Of a stretch of 41,423 bases of DNA, positions 33,359-41,423 are shown piece by piece. The notes beneath the pieces were generated by a model, which worked only from the letters and a program-made list of their open reading frames with translations, ran no database searches and was not told the DNA's origin. The position numbers and the translations under genes are program-made. The DNA comes from Oscillospiraceae bacterium (GTDB lineage Bacteria > Bacillota > Clostridia > Oscillospirales > Ruminococcaceae), in the NCBI GenBank assembly GCA_022769365.1, contig JALEJO010000059.1, forward strand, positions 1-41,423, read 5' to 3'. Numbering within the stretch: the stretch's first letter is position 1; each line of letters starts with the position of its first letter.

Positions 33359-33690
33359 TTTATACTTCCTGACTTCTGTAAAACAATTTTTTCTGAAACA
33401 CCATTCAGAAAATTCACATAGGAAACTATCTGAATCTTCTGAATGGCGGAACCGTTACCGAACCGCCGTTTTCACCTTGTACGCTGAAATCCTGTAAACG
33501 GTCCGATGTTGGTTCCTCACGACCACTCGCTTTTCTATCTCTAATTTGTTCTACAATATATAACTAACGGACCAGCGTTTTTTATCTATCTATATGTGCT
33601 GTTATCCGTCAGCGGCAAAATAATAAAACGGGACATTAAGAAGATGCGGGCATCTCTTGCTATCTAAGCGTATATACTACAATATATAGT
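33359..33690 (-). ncRNA. Unidentified structured RNA between ftsL and ftsI
   Basis: The 387-base gap between ftsL and ftsI has no gene but a dense set of helices on the minus strand. They are: 33402-33445 (9-bp perfect stem CATTCAGAA/TTCTGAATG with two further inner stems), 33445-33467 (GGCGG/CCGCC), 33466-33501 (CCGTTT/AAACGG), 33564-33612 (8 pairs plus CAGC/GCTG) and 33638-33658 (AGATGC/GCATCT). It ends at the terminator 33326-33358. A direct repeat CTACAATATATA occurs at 33551-33562 and 33677-33688. It could be a cis-regulatory leader of ftsI-murE-murF or a free RNA. I do not recognise the family. Confidence 0.6.
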
Positions 33691-33693
33691 AAA

Positions 33694-34080
33694 CTATCCC
33701 TTCAAATATTCAATAAACTCTCCGAATCTGATTTTGAGGCTCACAAAGAAATTTTCTTCGCTTGCTGGAAGAGTCACAACATCTTTATCCTGTATCTGAA
33801 TATATTTTATCTGAGAAGAATCAAGTCTTTCCATTCCAAGAATATTCTCAGCATATTCCTCAACATTCCTTACAGAAACTTGTGACTGAAGTTTTGATTC
33901 GAGTCTTACGTTTTCGCTTTTCAGCTCTGTCAGCTGCGATTGTGCTTTTGAAACATTGCTGTACATACTGTTAAGACTTACATAACTGTCTATAACAATC
34001 CAAAACATAACCAAAGCGATTAACGCAAATATAACTGTTTTAGGAATCGAGTATCTTTTAAACTGTTTACTCTTCTTCAA
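33694..34080 (-). CDS. ftsL: Cell division protein FtsL-like
   Basis: A small bitopic divisome protein of about 128 residues. A basic N-terminus (KKSKQFKRYSIPK) is followed by one membrane helix (about 18-34, VIFALIALVMFWIVI) and a coiled coil with heptad pattern (about 45-80, SKAQSQLTELKSENVRLESKL). Then comes the short conserved NILGMERLDSSQIKYIQI, as in FtsL/DivIC. It sits in the standard place between rsmH and ftsI. The TTG at 34080 has GAAAGGA eight bases upstream; a TTG at 34101 gives an extra seven residues but lies before that site. Confidence 0.85.
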   Translation of the reverse strand: MKKSKQFKRYSIPKTVIFALIALVMFWIVIDSYVSLNSMYSNVSKAQSQLTELKSENVRLESKLQSQVSVRNVEEYAENILGMERLDSSQIKYIQIQDKDVVTLPASEENFFVSLKIRFGEFIEYLKG

Positions 34081-34103
34081 TTTTAACGTCCTTTCAGACA
34101 AAT

Positions 34104-35063
34104 CTATACATCAAGATCTGCTTCATCCCGAAGGGGTTCTTCTGTTCTTTCAATTATACGAAGTTTTGCACTTCTTGAACGAACATTCTCTTCAAGCTCT
34201 TTCGCAGATGCTGTAATAGGCTTTTTGTTTATAATTTTTACAAGCGGTTTTCTTCCGCAAACGCAAACAGGAAATTCAGGCGGACAAATACATCCGACAC
34301 TCCATTTCGCAAAATGCTGCTTAACAATTCTGTCTTCAAGTGAATGAAACGTAATAACACAAAGTCTGCCGCCTGCATTAAGGCATTTAAACGCTTCTTT
34401 CAAACCAATTTTCAAATGGTCAAATTCGCCATTCACTTCAATTCTGACAGCCTGAAAACTTTTCTTACACGGATTCTTGTCACGTCTTGCTTTTTGCGGA
34501 ACGCCTTCTCTTATAAGGTTTGCAAATTCAAGCGTTGATGTGAGCTGTTTTTCTTTTCTGTACTCAACAATTTTTCTTGCTATCTGACGTGAAAATTTTT
34601 CTTCACCATAAAGATACAAAACTTTAGCAATTTTCTCTTCAGAGGCATTATTTAAAAAATCTGCCGCCGACATACCATCTTTACTCATTCTCATATCAAG
34701 AGGAGAATCGGTATGATAGGAAAATCCTCGTTCTTCATTATCAAGCTGATAAGATGAAACTCCAAGATCCATCAAAATCCCGTCAACAGATGAAATTCCA
34801 ACTGAATCCAATGCATTTCTTATATCAGAATAATTTGAATGTACAACCTTAGCCGGAAGACCTGTAAGTCTTTCAGTCGCAGTCTTAACAGCGTCAGGGT
34901 CACGGTCAAGTCCGATAAGAATACCCTCACCGCTCAGCTTCGATGCAATAACTTTTGAATGTCCTGCACCGCCGACTGTACAGTCAACATATTTTCCTTC
35001 AGGTTTAATATTAAGTCCCTCTATGCATTCATCAAGAAGCACGGGTATATGTTTAAATTCCAT
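34104..35063 (-). CDS. rsmH: 16S rRNA (cytosine(1402)-N4)-methyltransferase RsmH
   Basis: A 319-residue SAM-dependent enzyme (formerly MraW) that methylates the N4 position of C1402 in 16S rRNA at the ribosomal P site. The N-terminus HIPVLLDECIEGL is typical. The SAM motif is VDCTVGGAGHSKVIA with LIGLDRDPDA. GILMDLGVSSYQLD, ERGFSYHTDSPLDMRM and AVRIEVNGE follow, all signatures of the family. It lies between mraZ and ftsL with minimal gaps. Confidence 0.97.
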   Translation of the reverse strand: MEFKHIPVLLDECIEGLNIKPEGKYVDCTVGGAGHSKVIASKLSGEGILIGLDRDPDAVKTATERLTGLPAKVVHSNYSDIRNALDSVGISSVDGILMDLGVSSYQLDNEERGFSYHTDSPLDMRMSKDGMSAADFLNNASEEKIAKVLYLYGEEKFSRQIARKIVEYRKEKQLTSTLEFANLIREGVPQKARRDKNPCKKSFQAVRIEVNGEFDHLKIGLKEAFKCLNAGGRLCVITFHSLEDRIVKQHFAKWSVGCICPPEFPVCVCGRKPLVKIINKKPITASAKELEENVRSRSAKLRIIERTEEPLRDEADLDV

Positions 35064-35075
35064 TATATACCTCTC

Positions 35076-35507
35076 TTAAAATCCAAGTGAATCCATAAGC
35101 GACACCATTTCAGAAATGTCGAACTCTGAATTAAACTCATCCCAGTTGTTTTTACTCCAAATTTCAGCCTTATCATCAGCACCGATAACAACAGCTTCTT
35201 TTTCAAGTGAAGCAAATTTTCTGAGTTCCGCAGGTATCAAAACTCTTCCCTGTTTATCAGGAACAAGCTCTGCCGCTCCCGAAAAAAGCCATCTTTTTAT
35301 AGCAGCTCCTTTTGATTCAGGTAACTCAGACACCTTTCGGGAAAGTTTCTCCCAACCTTCATTTGAATAAACTGTAAGACATCTTTTGTCTGTACCTCTT
35401 GTAACGATAAAAGTGTCGCCAAGCAATTCACGCAGCTTGGTAGGAAAATTCATTCTGCCCTTCGCATCAAGATTGTGATAATATGTACCTGTTAATATAC
35501 CAAGCAT
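35076..35507 (-). CDS. mraZ: Transcriptional regulator MraZ
   Basis: A 143-residue DNA-binding protein with two SpoVT/AbrB-like halves, each with the DxxxR pattern: GTYYHNLDAKGRMNFPTKLRE and AELVPDKQGRVLIPAELR. MraZ commonly regulates its own dcw operon by binding short direct repeats at the promoter, and such repeats are visible at 35553-35588. The ATG at 35507 is 11 bases after AAAGG; a GTG at 35516 directly after it is less likely. First gene of the dcw operon. Confidence 0.95.
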   Translation of the reverse strand: MLGILTGTYYHNLDAKGRMNFPTKLRELLGDTFIVTRGTDKRCLTVYSNEGWEKLSRKVSELPESKGAAIKRWLFSGAAELVPDKQGRVLIPAELRKFASLEKEAVVIGADDKAEIWSKNNWDEFNSEFDISEMVSLMDSLGF

Positions 35508-35552
35508 CAAAATCACAGCCTTTCCACTAATTGACAGACAAAGTTCCTATGT

Positions 35553-35588
35553 GCCACCTTTTAGGGACACTTCACCACTTTTCACCAC
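35553..35588 (-). promoter_or_regulatory. Putative MraZ-binding direct repeats
   Basis: On the minus strand GTGGTG occurs at 35583-35588 and again at 35573-35578, with GGTGGC in the same 10-base register at 35553-35558. The unit at 35563 is degenerate. The array starts eight bases downstream of the -10 box, where a bound autoregulator would act. Confidence 0.65.
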
Positions 35589-35595
35589 GTATTAT

Positions 35596-35624
35596 ATTAT
35601 ATACTATTTTGAGTAAAAAATCAA
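35596..35624 (-). promoter_or_regulatory. Sigma-A promoter of the mraZ/dcw operon
   Basis: TTGATT (35619-35624), 17 bases and TATAAT (35596-35601) on the minus strand. Confidence 0.85.
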
Positions 35625-35699
35625 CCTCTTTTTTGCATTTTTATATCTAAACATTTTTCTGTGATTAAATGAATTTTTATAAAATTTGCACAAATAGCA

Positions 35700-35730
35700 A
35701 AAAGAGACCGCACAAAGCGATCCCTTTTCA
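35700..35730 (-). terminator. Intrinsic terminator of tuf
   Basis: About ten pairs (AAAAGAGACCGC with GCGATCCCTTTT, some G-U) around a short loop, followed on the minus strand by TTTTTGC, 29 bases after the tuf stop. Confidence 0.75.
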
Positions 35731-35758
35731 TTATAAAACAGTATTATTAAAATACAAA

Positions 35759-36958
35759 TTATTCAATAACTTCTGTAACAGTACCTGAACCAACTGTTCT
35801 ACCGCCTTCACGAATAGCGAAACGAAGTCCTTCTTCGATAGCGATTGGAGCAATAAGTTCAACTGTCATTGAAACGTTATCACCAGGTGTGCACATTTCA
35901 ACGCCTTCTGGAAGTGTGATTGTACCTGTAACGTCAGTTGTTCTAAAATAGAACTGTGGTCTGTAGTTGTTGAAGAAAGGTGTATGACGGCCGCCTTCAT
36001 CCTTCTTTAAAACGTAAACCTGACCCTTAAACTTTGTGTGTGGGTGGATTGAACCTGGCTTAGCAAGAACCTGTCCTCTTTCGATCTGATCTCTTGTGAT
36101 ACCACGGAGAAGAGCACCGATGTTATCGCCTGCTTCAGCGTAATCAAGAGTCTTACGGAACATTTCGATACCTGTAACAACTGTTGAAAGCTTTTCATCC
36201 TTAAGACCAACGAGTTCAACAGGGTCGTTAAGGTTGAGTTTTCCTCTTTCAACTCTACCTGTAGCAACTGTACCACGACCTGTGATTGTCATTGTATCTT
36301 CAACAGGCATAAGGAAAGGCTTGTCTTCGTCTCTTTCAGGAGTTGGGATATATTCATCAACTGCATCCATAAGGTCAAGAATTGGCTTATAAGCAGGGTT
36401 TGAAATATCATCTGGAGCCTGAAGAGCTGCAAGAGCTGAACCTGTGATAATCGGAACATTGTCACCGTCGAAGTCATAGCTTGAAAGAAGGTCACGGATA
36501 TCCATTTCAACGAGTTCGAGAAGTTCTGGATCGTCAACCTGATCAGCTTTGTTCATAAATACAACGATAGCTGGAACGCCAACCTGACGAGCAAGAAGGA
36601 TATGTTCACGTGTCTGAGCCATAGGACCATCTGAAGCAGCAACAACGAGGATAGCACCATCCATCTGAGCAGCACCAGTGATCATGTTCTTTACATAGTC
36701 AGCGTGGCCTGGGCAGTCAACGTGTGCATAGTGTCTCTTATCTGTTTCATATTCAACGTGAGCTGTGTTAATTGTGATACCACGTTCTCTTTCTTCTGGA
36801 GCCTTATCGATCATATCGTAAGCTTCGTATTCAGCCTGACCCTTAAGAGCAAGTGTCTTTGTGATAGCTGCTGTAAGAGTTGTTTTACCGTGGTCAACGT
36901 GACCAATTGTACCAATGTTTACGTGTGGCTTGGTTCTTTCAAATTTTTCTTTAGCCAT
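35759..36958 (-). CDS. tuf: Translation elongation factor Tu
   Basis: A 399-residue GTPase that delivers aminoacyl-tRNA to the ribosome. All GTP-binding motifs are present: [11 protein letters not shown], the switch I segment [25 protein letters not shown], and NKAD in [12 protein letters not shown]. Domains 2 and 3 follow, including [13 protein letters not shown] and [24 protein letters not shown]. The ATG has AAGGAGG. It has its own promoter and terminator, although it lies downstream of fusA. Confidence 0.98.
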   Translation of the reverse strand: MAKEKFERTKPHVNIGTIGHVDHGKTTLTAAITKTLALKGQAEYEAYDMIDKAPEERERGITINTAHVEYETDKRHYAHVDCPGHADYVKNMITGAAQMDGAILVVAASDGPMAQTREHILLARQVGVPAIVVFMNKADQVDDPELLELVEMDIRDLLSSYDFDGDNVPIITGSALAALQAPDDISNPAYKPILDLMDAVDEYIPTPERDEDKPFLMPVEDTMTITGRGTVATGRVERGKLNLNDPVELVGLKDEKLSTVVTGIEMFRKTLDYAEAGDNIGALLRGITRDQIERGQVLAKPGSIHPHTKFKGQVYVLKKDEGGRHTPFFNNYRPQFYFRTTDVTGTITLPEGVEMCTPGDNVSMTVELIAPIAIEEGLRFAIREGGRTVGSGTVTEVIE

Positions 36959-36992
36959 TGGAAATTTCCTCCTTAAATGTGTTTATCTTGCA

Positions 36993-37032
36993 TTGATAAA
37001 TCTGATATTGATATTATATCAGATTTTATCAA
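36993..37032. promoter_or_regulatory. Long palindrome overlapping the tuf -10 box
   Basis: TTGATAAATCTGATAT (36993-37008) is the near-perfect inverse of ATATCAGATTTTATCAA (37016-37032), with one extra base. It spans the tuf core promoter. It could be a binding site on DNA or fold at the mRNA 5' end. Confidence 0.55.
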
Positions 37033-37041
37033 TAATTGCAA
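37013..37041 (-). promoter_or_regulatory. Sigma-A promoter of tuf
   Basis: TTGCAA (37036-37041), 17 bases and TATAAT (37013-37018) on the minus strand, close to the rpmB promoter in sequence. Confidence 0.85.
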
Positions 37042-37098
37042 TAGTTTTTTTATTTTTTTACAAAAATATTTTTTTATTAATTAAGGCTCAAAGGTTAA

Positions 37099-39183
37099 TT
37101 AGTCATTACCCTTGTTACGTGAAGCCATAATCTTTTCAGCAATGTTCTTTGGAACTTCAAGATAGCTGTGTGGTTCCATTGAATACTGACCACGACCCTG
37201 TGTATTTGAACGAAGGTCATTTGTGTATCCAAACATTTCTGAAAGCGGAACAAGTGCATCAATCTGAACAGTACCGCTTCTTGTTTCCTGACCCTGAATC
37301 TGACCACGGCGTGAGCTGAGGTCACCGATAACAGTACCTGTGTAGTCATCAGGAACAATAACTGAAACCTTCATAATAGGTTCCATAAGAACTGAGTTAG
37401 CCTTCTTTAATGCTTCCTTGAAAGCCATAGAACCGGCGATCTGGAATGCCATTTCTGAAGAGTCAACTTCGTGGTATGAACCATCATAAAGTTCAACCTT
37501 AACATCAACAACAGGATAACCTGCAAGAATACCTGACTGCATAGCACCCTGAATACCCTTGTCTACTGATGGGATATATTCCTTAGGAATAGCACCACCA
37601 ACAACCTTGTTGATAAATTCATAACCCTTGCCTGATTCGTTAGGTGAAACACGGATCTTAACGTGACCGTACTGACCCTTACCACCTGACTGTCTTGCAT
37701 ACTTGTGGTCGATATCTGCTGTGCCCTTGATTGTTTCTTTATATGAAACCTGTGGAGCACCAACATTTGCTTCAACCTTAAATTCACGAAGAAGTCTGTC
37801 TACGATAATATCAAGGTGAAGTTCGCCCATTCCGGCAATGATTGTCTGTCCTGATTCTTCATCAGTCCATGTTCTGAATGTAGGATCTTCTTCAGCGAGC
37901 TTGCTGAGAGCGATACCCATCTTTTCCTGACCTGCTTTTGTCTTTGGTTCAATAGCAAGCTGGATAACCGGATCAGGGAATTCCATTGATTCAAGAATAA
38001 TAGGATTCTTTTCATCACAAAGAGTATCACCGGTTGTTGTATTTTTAAGACCAACAACAGCTGCAATATCACCAGCGTAAACTGTTTCAATATCTTTTCT
38101 GTGGTTAGAATGCATCTGAACTATACGACCCATTCTTTCCTTCTGGTCTTTTGTTGCATTAAGTACAGATGAACCTGCATTAACAGTACCTGAATAAACT
38201 CTGAAGAAGCAAAGCTTACCAACAAATGGGTCAGTTGCAATCTTAAACGCAAGTGCTGAGAATGGTTCTGTATCTGATGAATGTCTGAATTCTTCTTCAC
38301 CTGTATCAGGGTTAACACCCTTGATTGATGGTACATCGAGTGGTGATGGCATATAGTCAACTATAGCATCAAGAAGCTTCTGAACACCCTTGTTTTTATA
38401 TGAAGTACCGCATACAACCGGTACCATTGTATTAGCGATAGTAGATTTACGGATACATCTCTTGATTTCATCAATTGTAATTTCTTCGTCAGCGAAGAAC
38501 TTTTCCATAATCTCATCGTCTTGTTCTGCAACGTGTTCGAGAAGGCTATTTCTGTATTCTTCAGCCTTTTCCTTTAAGTCATCAGGAATTTCTTCAACTC
38601 TGATGTCTTTTCCAAGGTCATCATAATATACATAAGCCTTCATTTCGAGAAGGTCAACAATTCCCTTGAATTCATCTTCAGCACCGATAGGAAGCTGAAT
38701 TGGAACTGCGTTACATTTAAGTCTGTCCTTCATCATGTCAACAACACGATAGAAGTCGGCACCCATGATGTCCATCTTATTTACATAAGCCATACGTGGA
38801 ACGCCGTATCTGTCAGCCTGTCTCCATACTGTTTCAGACTGTGGTTCAACACCGCCCTTAGCACAGAAAACAGTCACTGAACCGTCAAGTACACGAAGTG
38901 AACGTTCAACTTCAACTGTAAAGTCAACGTGACCAGGTGTATCAATAATATTGATTCTGTGGCCGCCCCAGAATGCAGTAGTAGCAGCAGAAGTAATTGT
39001 GATACCTCTCTCCTGTTCCTGTTCCATCCAGTCCATTGTTGCAGCACCTTCGTGAGTTTCACCAATCTTGTGGTTTACACCAGTATAGAAAAGTATACGC
39101 TCAGTTGTAGTTGTTTTACCTGCATCAATGTGCGCCATTATACCAATATTTCGAGTATCTTCAAGTGAACAATCTCTTGGCAT
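37099..39183 (-). CDS. fusA: Translation elongation factor G
   Basis: A 694-residue GTPase that drives ribosomal translocation and helps recycle ribosomes. The G domain carries [42 protein letters not shown] and NKMD. Domain 2 follows, and domains III-V appear with [28 protein letters not shown] and RRGQIQGQE. Full length. The ATG has AGGAGG and starts 30 bases after rpsG in the str operon. Confidence 0.98.
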   Translation of the reverse strand: MPRDCSLEDTRNIGIMAHIDAGKTTTTERILFYTGVNHKIGETHEGAATMDWMEQEQERGITITSAATTAFWGGHRINIIDTPGHVDFTVEVERSLRVLDGSVTVFCAKGGVEPQSETVWRQADRYGVPRMAYVNKMDIMGADFYRVVDMMKDRLKCNAVPIQLPIGAEDEFKGIVDLLEMKAYVYYDDLGKDIRVEEIPDDLKEKAEEYRNSLLEHVAEQDDEIMEKFFADEEITIDEIKRCIRKSTIANTMVPVVCGTSYKNKGVQKLLDAIVDYMPSPLDVPSIKGVNPDTGEEEFRHSSDTEPFSALAFKIATDPFVGKLCFFRVYSGTVNAGSSVLNATKDQKERMGRIVQMHSNHRKDIETVYAGDIAAVVGLKNTTTGDTLCDEKNPIILESMEFPDPVIQLAIEPKTKAGQEKMGIALSKLAEEDPTFRTWTDEESGQTIIAGMGELHLDIIVDRLLREFKVEANVGAPQVSYKETIKGTADIDHKYARQSGGKGQYGHVKIRVSPNESGKGYEFINKVVGGAIPKEYIPSVDKGIQGAMQSGILAGYPVVDVKVELYDGSYHEVDSSEMAFQIAGSMAFKEALKKANSVLMEPIMKVSVIVPDDYTGTVIGDLSSRRGQIQGQETRSGTVQIDALVPLSEMFGYTNDLRSNTQGRGQYSMEPHSYLEVPKNIAEKIMASRNKGND

Positions 39184-39213
39184 AAAATCCTCCTGATAAT
39201 CGTAAGGCAGATA

Positions 39214-39684
39214 TTACCAACGGTAATGAGCAAACGCCTTGTTTGCTTCTGCCATCTTGTGTGTATCGTCACGCTTCTTGCAAGCACCGCCTGTGCTGTT
39301 AAGAGCATCAAGAATTTCTCCTGCAAGACGTTCCTTCATTGTTCTTTCATTTCTCTCTCTTGAATACTTAGTGATCCAACGGAGACCTAAAGTCTGGCGG
39401 CGTTCTGGGCGAACTTCCATAGGTACCTGATATGTGGCACCACCCATTCTGCGAGCCTTTACTTCGAGTACAGGCATAACATTTTCCATAGCCTGTTCGA
39501 ACATTTCGAGTGCATCCTTGCCTGTTTTTTCAGCAACGATATCGAATGCATCATAAACGATTTTCTGAGCAACACCCTTTTTACCGTCTATCATAATATT
39601 GTTGATAAGACGTGTAACGAGCTTTGAGCCGTATACAGGGTCCTGCAGTACATCACGCTTTGCGATATTACCTCTTCTTGGCAT
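39214..39684 (-). CDS. rpsG: 30S ribosomal protein S7
   Basis: A 156-residue S7, a primary 16S rRNA-binding protein that organises the head of the small subunit. The signatures are [58 protein letters not shown], and the C-terminal [15 protein letters not shown]. The ATG at 39684 has AAGGAGGGA; the in-frame extension to 39720 is leader. It follows rpsL after an unusually long 225-base gap. Confidence 0.97.
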   Translation of the reverse strand: MPRRGNIAKRDVLQDPVYGSKLVTRLINNIMIDGKKGVAQKIVYDAFDIVAEKTGKDALEMFEQAMENVMPVLEVKARRMGGATYQVPMEVRPERRQTLGLRWITKYSRERNERTMKERLAGEILDALNSTGGACKKRDDTHKMAEANKAFAHYRW

Positions 39685-39909
39685 TTCGCTTCCCTCCTTC
39701 ATAATAATAAATGAAATCATAGGTACTCGTTCTGACAGATTTCTCTGTTTTGACCGTCAGGCCATTTAGGAAAAATATAAATATATTCTTATGCAGCAAT
39801 ATTGCAAACCGTGATGGTCTGCAGACTGAACTCCAAAATATATAAATAAGTTTCCCACAAATTCCTGTGGTATAACTGTATCCTATCTTTTAGTTTTGCA
39901 GTTTTAAGA
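39685..39909 (-). other. rpsL-rpsG intercistronic region
   Basis: A 225-base non-coding gap inside the str operon with small pairing segments, for example CAGA-GAAA-TCTG with CTGAC/GTCAG around it, near 39735-39765. In E. coli the shorter rpsL-rpsG gap is the S7 feedback site, so a translational control element is possible here. No clear promoter was found. Confidence 0.35.
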
Positions 39910-40332
39910 TTACTTCTTTCCTGCCTTTGGACGCTTTGCGCCATACTTTGAACGGCTCTGCATTCTGTTTGCAACGCCCTGTGCATCGAGTGTACCTCTG
40001 ATGATATGGTAACGTACACCTGGGAGATCCTTAACACGTCCGCCACGAATAAGAACAACGCTGTGTTCCTGAAGGTTGTGACCGATACCTGGGATATATG
40101 AAGTTACTTCATATCCATTTGTAAGCTTAACTCTGGCGATCTTTCTCATAGCTGAGTTAGGCTTCTTAGGTGTTGCTGTACGAACAGCTGTACAAACGCC
40201 TCTCTTCTGTGGTGAGCTCTGGTTTGTTAAAGTCTTCTTCTTAGCATTGTAGCCCTTCTGAAGTGCTGGTGCTGTAGACTTTGTTTCCTGTGCTTTTCTA
40301 CCCTTACGAACCAACTGGTTAAATGTAGGCAT
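39910..40332 (-). CDS. rpsL: 30S ribosomal protein S12
   Basis: A 140-residue S12 of the decoding centre. The conserved [11 protein letters not shown] start is present, as are the [11 protein letters not shown] loop, whose lysines are sensitive in streptomycin resistance and here are the usual residues, and the [28 protein letters not shown] loop. The Lys-rich C-terminus is normal. The ATG has AAGGAGG. First gene of the rpsL-rpsG-fusA operon. Confidence 0.98.
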   Translation of the reverse strand: MPTFNQLVRKGRKAQETKSTAPALQKGYNAKKKTLTNQSSPQKRGVCTAVRTATPKKPNSAMRKIARVKLTNGYEVTSYIPGIGHNLQEHSVVLIRGGRVKDLPGVRYHIIRGTLDAQGVANRMQSRSKYGAKRPKAGKK

Positions 40333-40386
40333 TTTCCTTCCTCCTTTTTAAGTAATATAGCGAACTTTTCACAGTACGCAATTACT

Positions 40387-40415
40387 ATTATATTACTTTT
40401 CGACCCAAATGTCAA
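40387..40415 (-). promoter_or_regulatory. Consensus sigma-A promoter of the str operon
   Basis: A perfect TTGACA (40410-40415), 17 bases and a perfect TATAAT (40387-40392) on the minus strand, 54 bases before rpsL. Confidence 0.92.
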
Positions 40416-40485
40416 GTGACTTTTTTATTTTTAATACAATTTTTAATTTTTGTAGATTTTAACATTATTTTTAAACACTTTCAAC

Positions 40486-40514
40486 TTGATTTTCAACAAT
40501 TTATATGTTATAAT
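40486..40514 (+). promoter_or_regulatory. Sigma-A promoter of the uridine phosphorylase gene
   Basis: TTGATT (40486-40491), 17 bases and TATAAT (40509-40514), 33 bases before the ATG. It diverges from the str promoter. Confidence 0.82.
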
Positions 40515-40547
40515 ATATCTATAATTTTCTTGAAAGAAGGTATTTAT

Positions 40548-41288
40548 ATGGAAATAAACAATAAAATGTATCACATTGGTTTAAATACTGATGATATTGA
40601 AAATGCTAAAACCGCATTAATAGCAGGTGATCCGGCACGAATTGAAAAAATTGCAGAACATTTTGAAAAATACAAATTTTTAAAATTTAATCGTGAATAC
40701 AAATCATATCTTGCATACGAAAAAAATACTCCTATTCTCATTATGTCAGTTGGAATGGGTGGACCGTCTGCCGCCATTGGCGTTGAAGAAATGGCTCAGA
40801 TAGGCATAAAAAATATAATTCGAATAGGAACTTGCGGTGGAATGCAAAAAGATGTTGTCGCAGGCGATATAGTAATTGCAAACGCAGCAATACGTGCAGA
40901 GGGAACAAGTCTTGAATATATGCCGATTGAATTTCCTGCCTGTGCCGATTTTGAATTGACCTGTTTATTAAAAAATTCAGCCGAAAAGCTGAATTGCAAA
41001 TATCATATCGGAACTGTTCATTGCAAAGACAGCTTTTATGGGCAACACGAACCATCAAGAATGCCCGTCGGCGAAATGCTCGAATACAAATGGAACGCCT
41101 GGAAAATGGGTGGAGCATTGGCAAGTGAAATGGAGACAGCTGCACTTTTTGTTGTTTCTTCCGTACTTGGAATAAAATCCGCCGCAGTTTTATTATGTGT
41201 ATGGAATCAGGAACTCGAATATAATTCAACCGACTTTGATACAGAAAAAGCAGTAAAAATAGCTGTTAATGCTGTTAAAAATATATAA
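40548..41288 (+). CDS. udp: Uridine phosphorylase family nucleoside phosphorylase
   Basis: A 246-residue phosphorylase of the PNP/UDP family, predicted to split uridine into uracil and ribose-1-phosphate for salvage. Family motifs are present: LIAGDPARIEKIA (phosphate site), SVGMGGPSAAIGVEEM, IRIGTCGGMQ and SEMETAALFVV with the ribose-binding Glu-Met-Glu. Length is close to E. coli Udp (253). A purine or mixed specificity cannot be excluded from sequence alone. The ATG at 40548 follows GAAAGAAGG; the upstream in-frame stretch from 40416 overlaps both promoters. Confidence 0.88.
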   Translation: MEINNKMYHIGLNTDDIENAKTALIAGDPARIEKIAEHFEKYKFLKFNREYKSYLAYEKNTPILIMSVGMGGPSAAIGVEEMAQIGIKNIIRIGTCGGMQKDVVAGDIVIANAAIRAEGTSLEYMPIEFPACADFELTCLLKNSAEKLNCKYHIGTVHCKDSFYGQHEPSRMPVGEMLEYKWNAWKMGGALASEMETAALFVVSSVLGIKSAAVLLCVWNQELEYNSTDFDTEKAVKIAVNAVKNI

Positions 41289-41318
41289 AAAAACGCCCCA
41301 CACCAAGAGATGTGGGGC
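41285..41318 (-). terminator. Intrinsic terminator of the 5S rRNA / rRNA operon
   Basis: A perfect 8-bp GC-rich stem (GCCCCACA 41295-41302, TGTGGGGC 41311-41318) is followed on the minus strand by GTTTTTTT. It may also stop transcription from the plus-strand phosphorylase gene, though the T run there is short. Confidence 0.9.
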
Positions 41319-41324
41319 TTTGCT

Positions 41325-41423
41325 GTACCGGCACAGACCTATTTTCCCAGGTCGTCACCAACCAAGTATCTTCGGCACTAAGGAGCTTAACTTCCGTGTT
41401 CGGAATGGGTACGGGTGGATCCT
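41325..41423 (-). rRNA. rrf: 5S ribosomal RNA, 5' end cut by the window edge
   Basis: The minus strand reads as the body and 3' end of 5S rRNA: CCGTACCCATTCCGAACACG, GAAGTTAAGCTCC, GATACTTGG and CTGGGAAAATAGGTC are the universal segments of the molecule. About 15-20 bases of the 5' end lie outside the window. The 3' end is placed near 41325 by the closing helix. An rRNA operon should continue to the right, transcribed towards this end. Confidence 0.93.

Noticed and set aside
33359..33690. RNase P RNA or tmRNA in the ftsL-ftsI gap
   Set aside because: Length and one hairpin (AAGGTGAAAACGGCGG) recall the P11-P12 part of RNase P, but the universal GAGGAAAGTCC and matching ACAGAA core are not in register. 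No tmRNA tag frame or tRNA-like ends are present.
40741..41229. 162-residue minus-strand frame opposite the uridine phosphorylase
   Set aside because: Overlaps a conserved phosphorylase in full; composition is that of an antisense shadow.

Overview
The window is an AT-rich chromosomal segment from a low-GC, Gram-positive-type anaerobe. It most resembles the Ruminococcus/Oscillospiraceae part of Clostridia. The evidence is the Firmicutes order M50 protease-scpA-scpB-DUF2953/GerW-D,D-carboxypeptidase-rluB, a MurE with the meso-diaminopimelate motif, an mraZ-led dcw cluster that includes ftsZ, Clostridia families (DUF3793, DUF2325, a four-CxxC zinc ribbon), and near-consensus sigma-A promoters with 17-base spacers. 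Almost everything is core genome. I see no prophage, transposase gene, CRISPR array or complete tRNA.

Layout. 1-1.4 kb: an SseB-like protein and ribosomal protein L28, both on the minus strand. 1.76-6.83 kb (plus): site-2-type protease, condensin partners ScpA and ScpB, a DUF2953-GerW fusion, a penicillin-binding D,D-carboxypeptidase and RluB. 7.0-10.3 kb (plus): carboxyltransferase, biotin carrier and OadA-like subunit, arranged like the 12S-1.3S-5S parts of a transcarboxylase. 10.5-13.3 kb (plus): MetA, ManC and cytidine deaminase. 13.3-16.1 kb (minus): a solute-binding lipoprotein paired with a membrane diguanylate cyclase. 16.3-17.7 kb (minus): flavodoxin, DUF3793 and DUF2325, with a repeated operator-like palindrome. 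18-21.2 kb (minus): RqcH, Nif3-like protein and TrmK. 21.5-21.8 kb: a zinc-ribbon protein behind a structured leader. 22.3-35.5 kb (minus): ftsZ, ftsQ, murG, ftsW, mraY, murF, murE, ftsI, ftsL, rsmH and mraZ, transcribed from mraZ towards ftsZ. 35.8-40.3 kb (minus): tuf, fusA, rpsG and rpsL. 40.5-41.3 kb (plus): a uridine phosphorylase-family gene, followed by the 3' part of a 5S rRNA on the minus strand, cut by the window edge.

How it fits together. The dcw block makes lipid-linked peptidoglycan precursor (MurE, MurF, MraY, MurG) and the division machine (FtsZ, FtsQ, FtsL, FtsW, FtsI), under a promoter that carries MraZ-type repeats. The str block supplies translation. The biotin operon probably moves carboxyl groups between an acyl-CoA and pyruvate/oxaloacetate. 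The binding-protein/GGDEF pair looks like a ligand-to-c-di-GMP sensor.

The parts least explained by known genes are: a highly structured stretch of about 360 bases between ftsL and ftsI that ends in an intrinsic terminator against the ftsI ribosome-binding site; a strongly promoted structured leader before the zinc-ribbon gene; an adjacent terminator-ended intergenic region; the duplicated 16-base palindrome in the flavodoxin/DUF region; and the in-frame DUF2953-GerW fusion. All family calls come from reading motifs. No database search was run.
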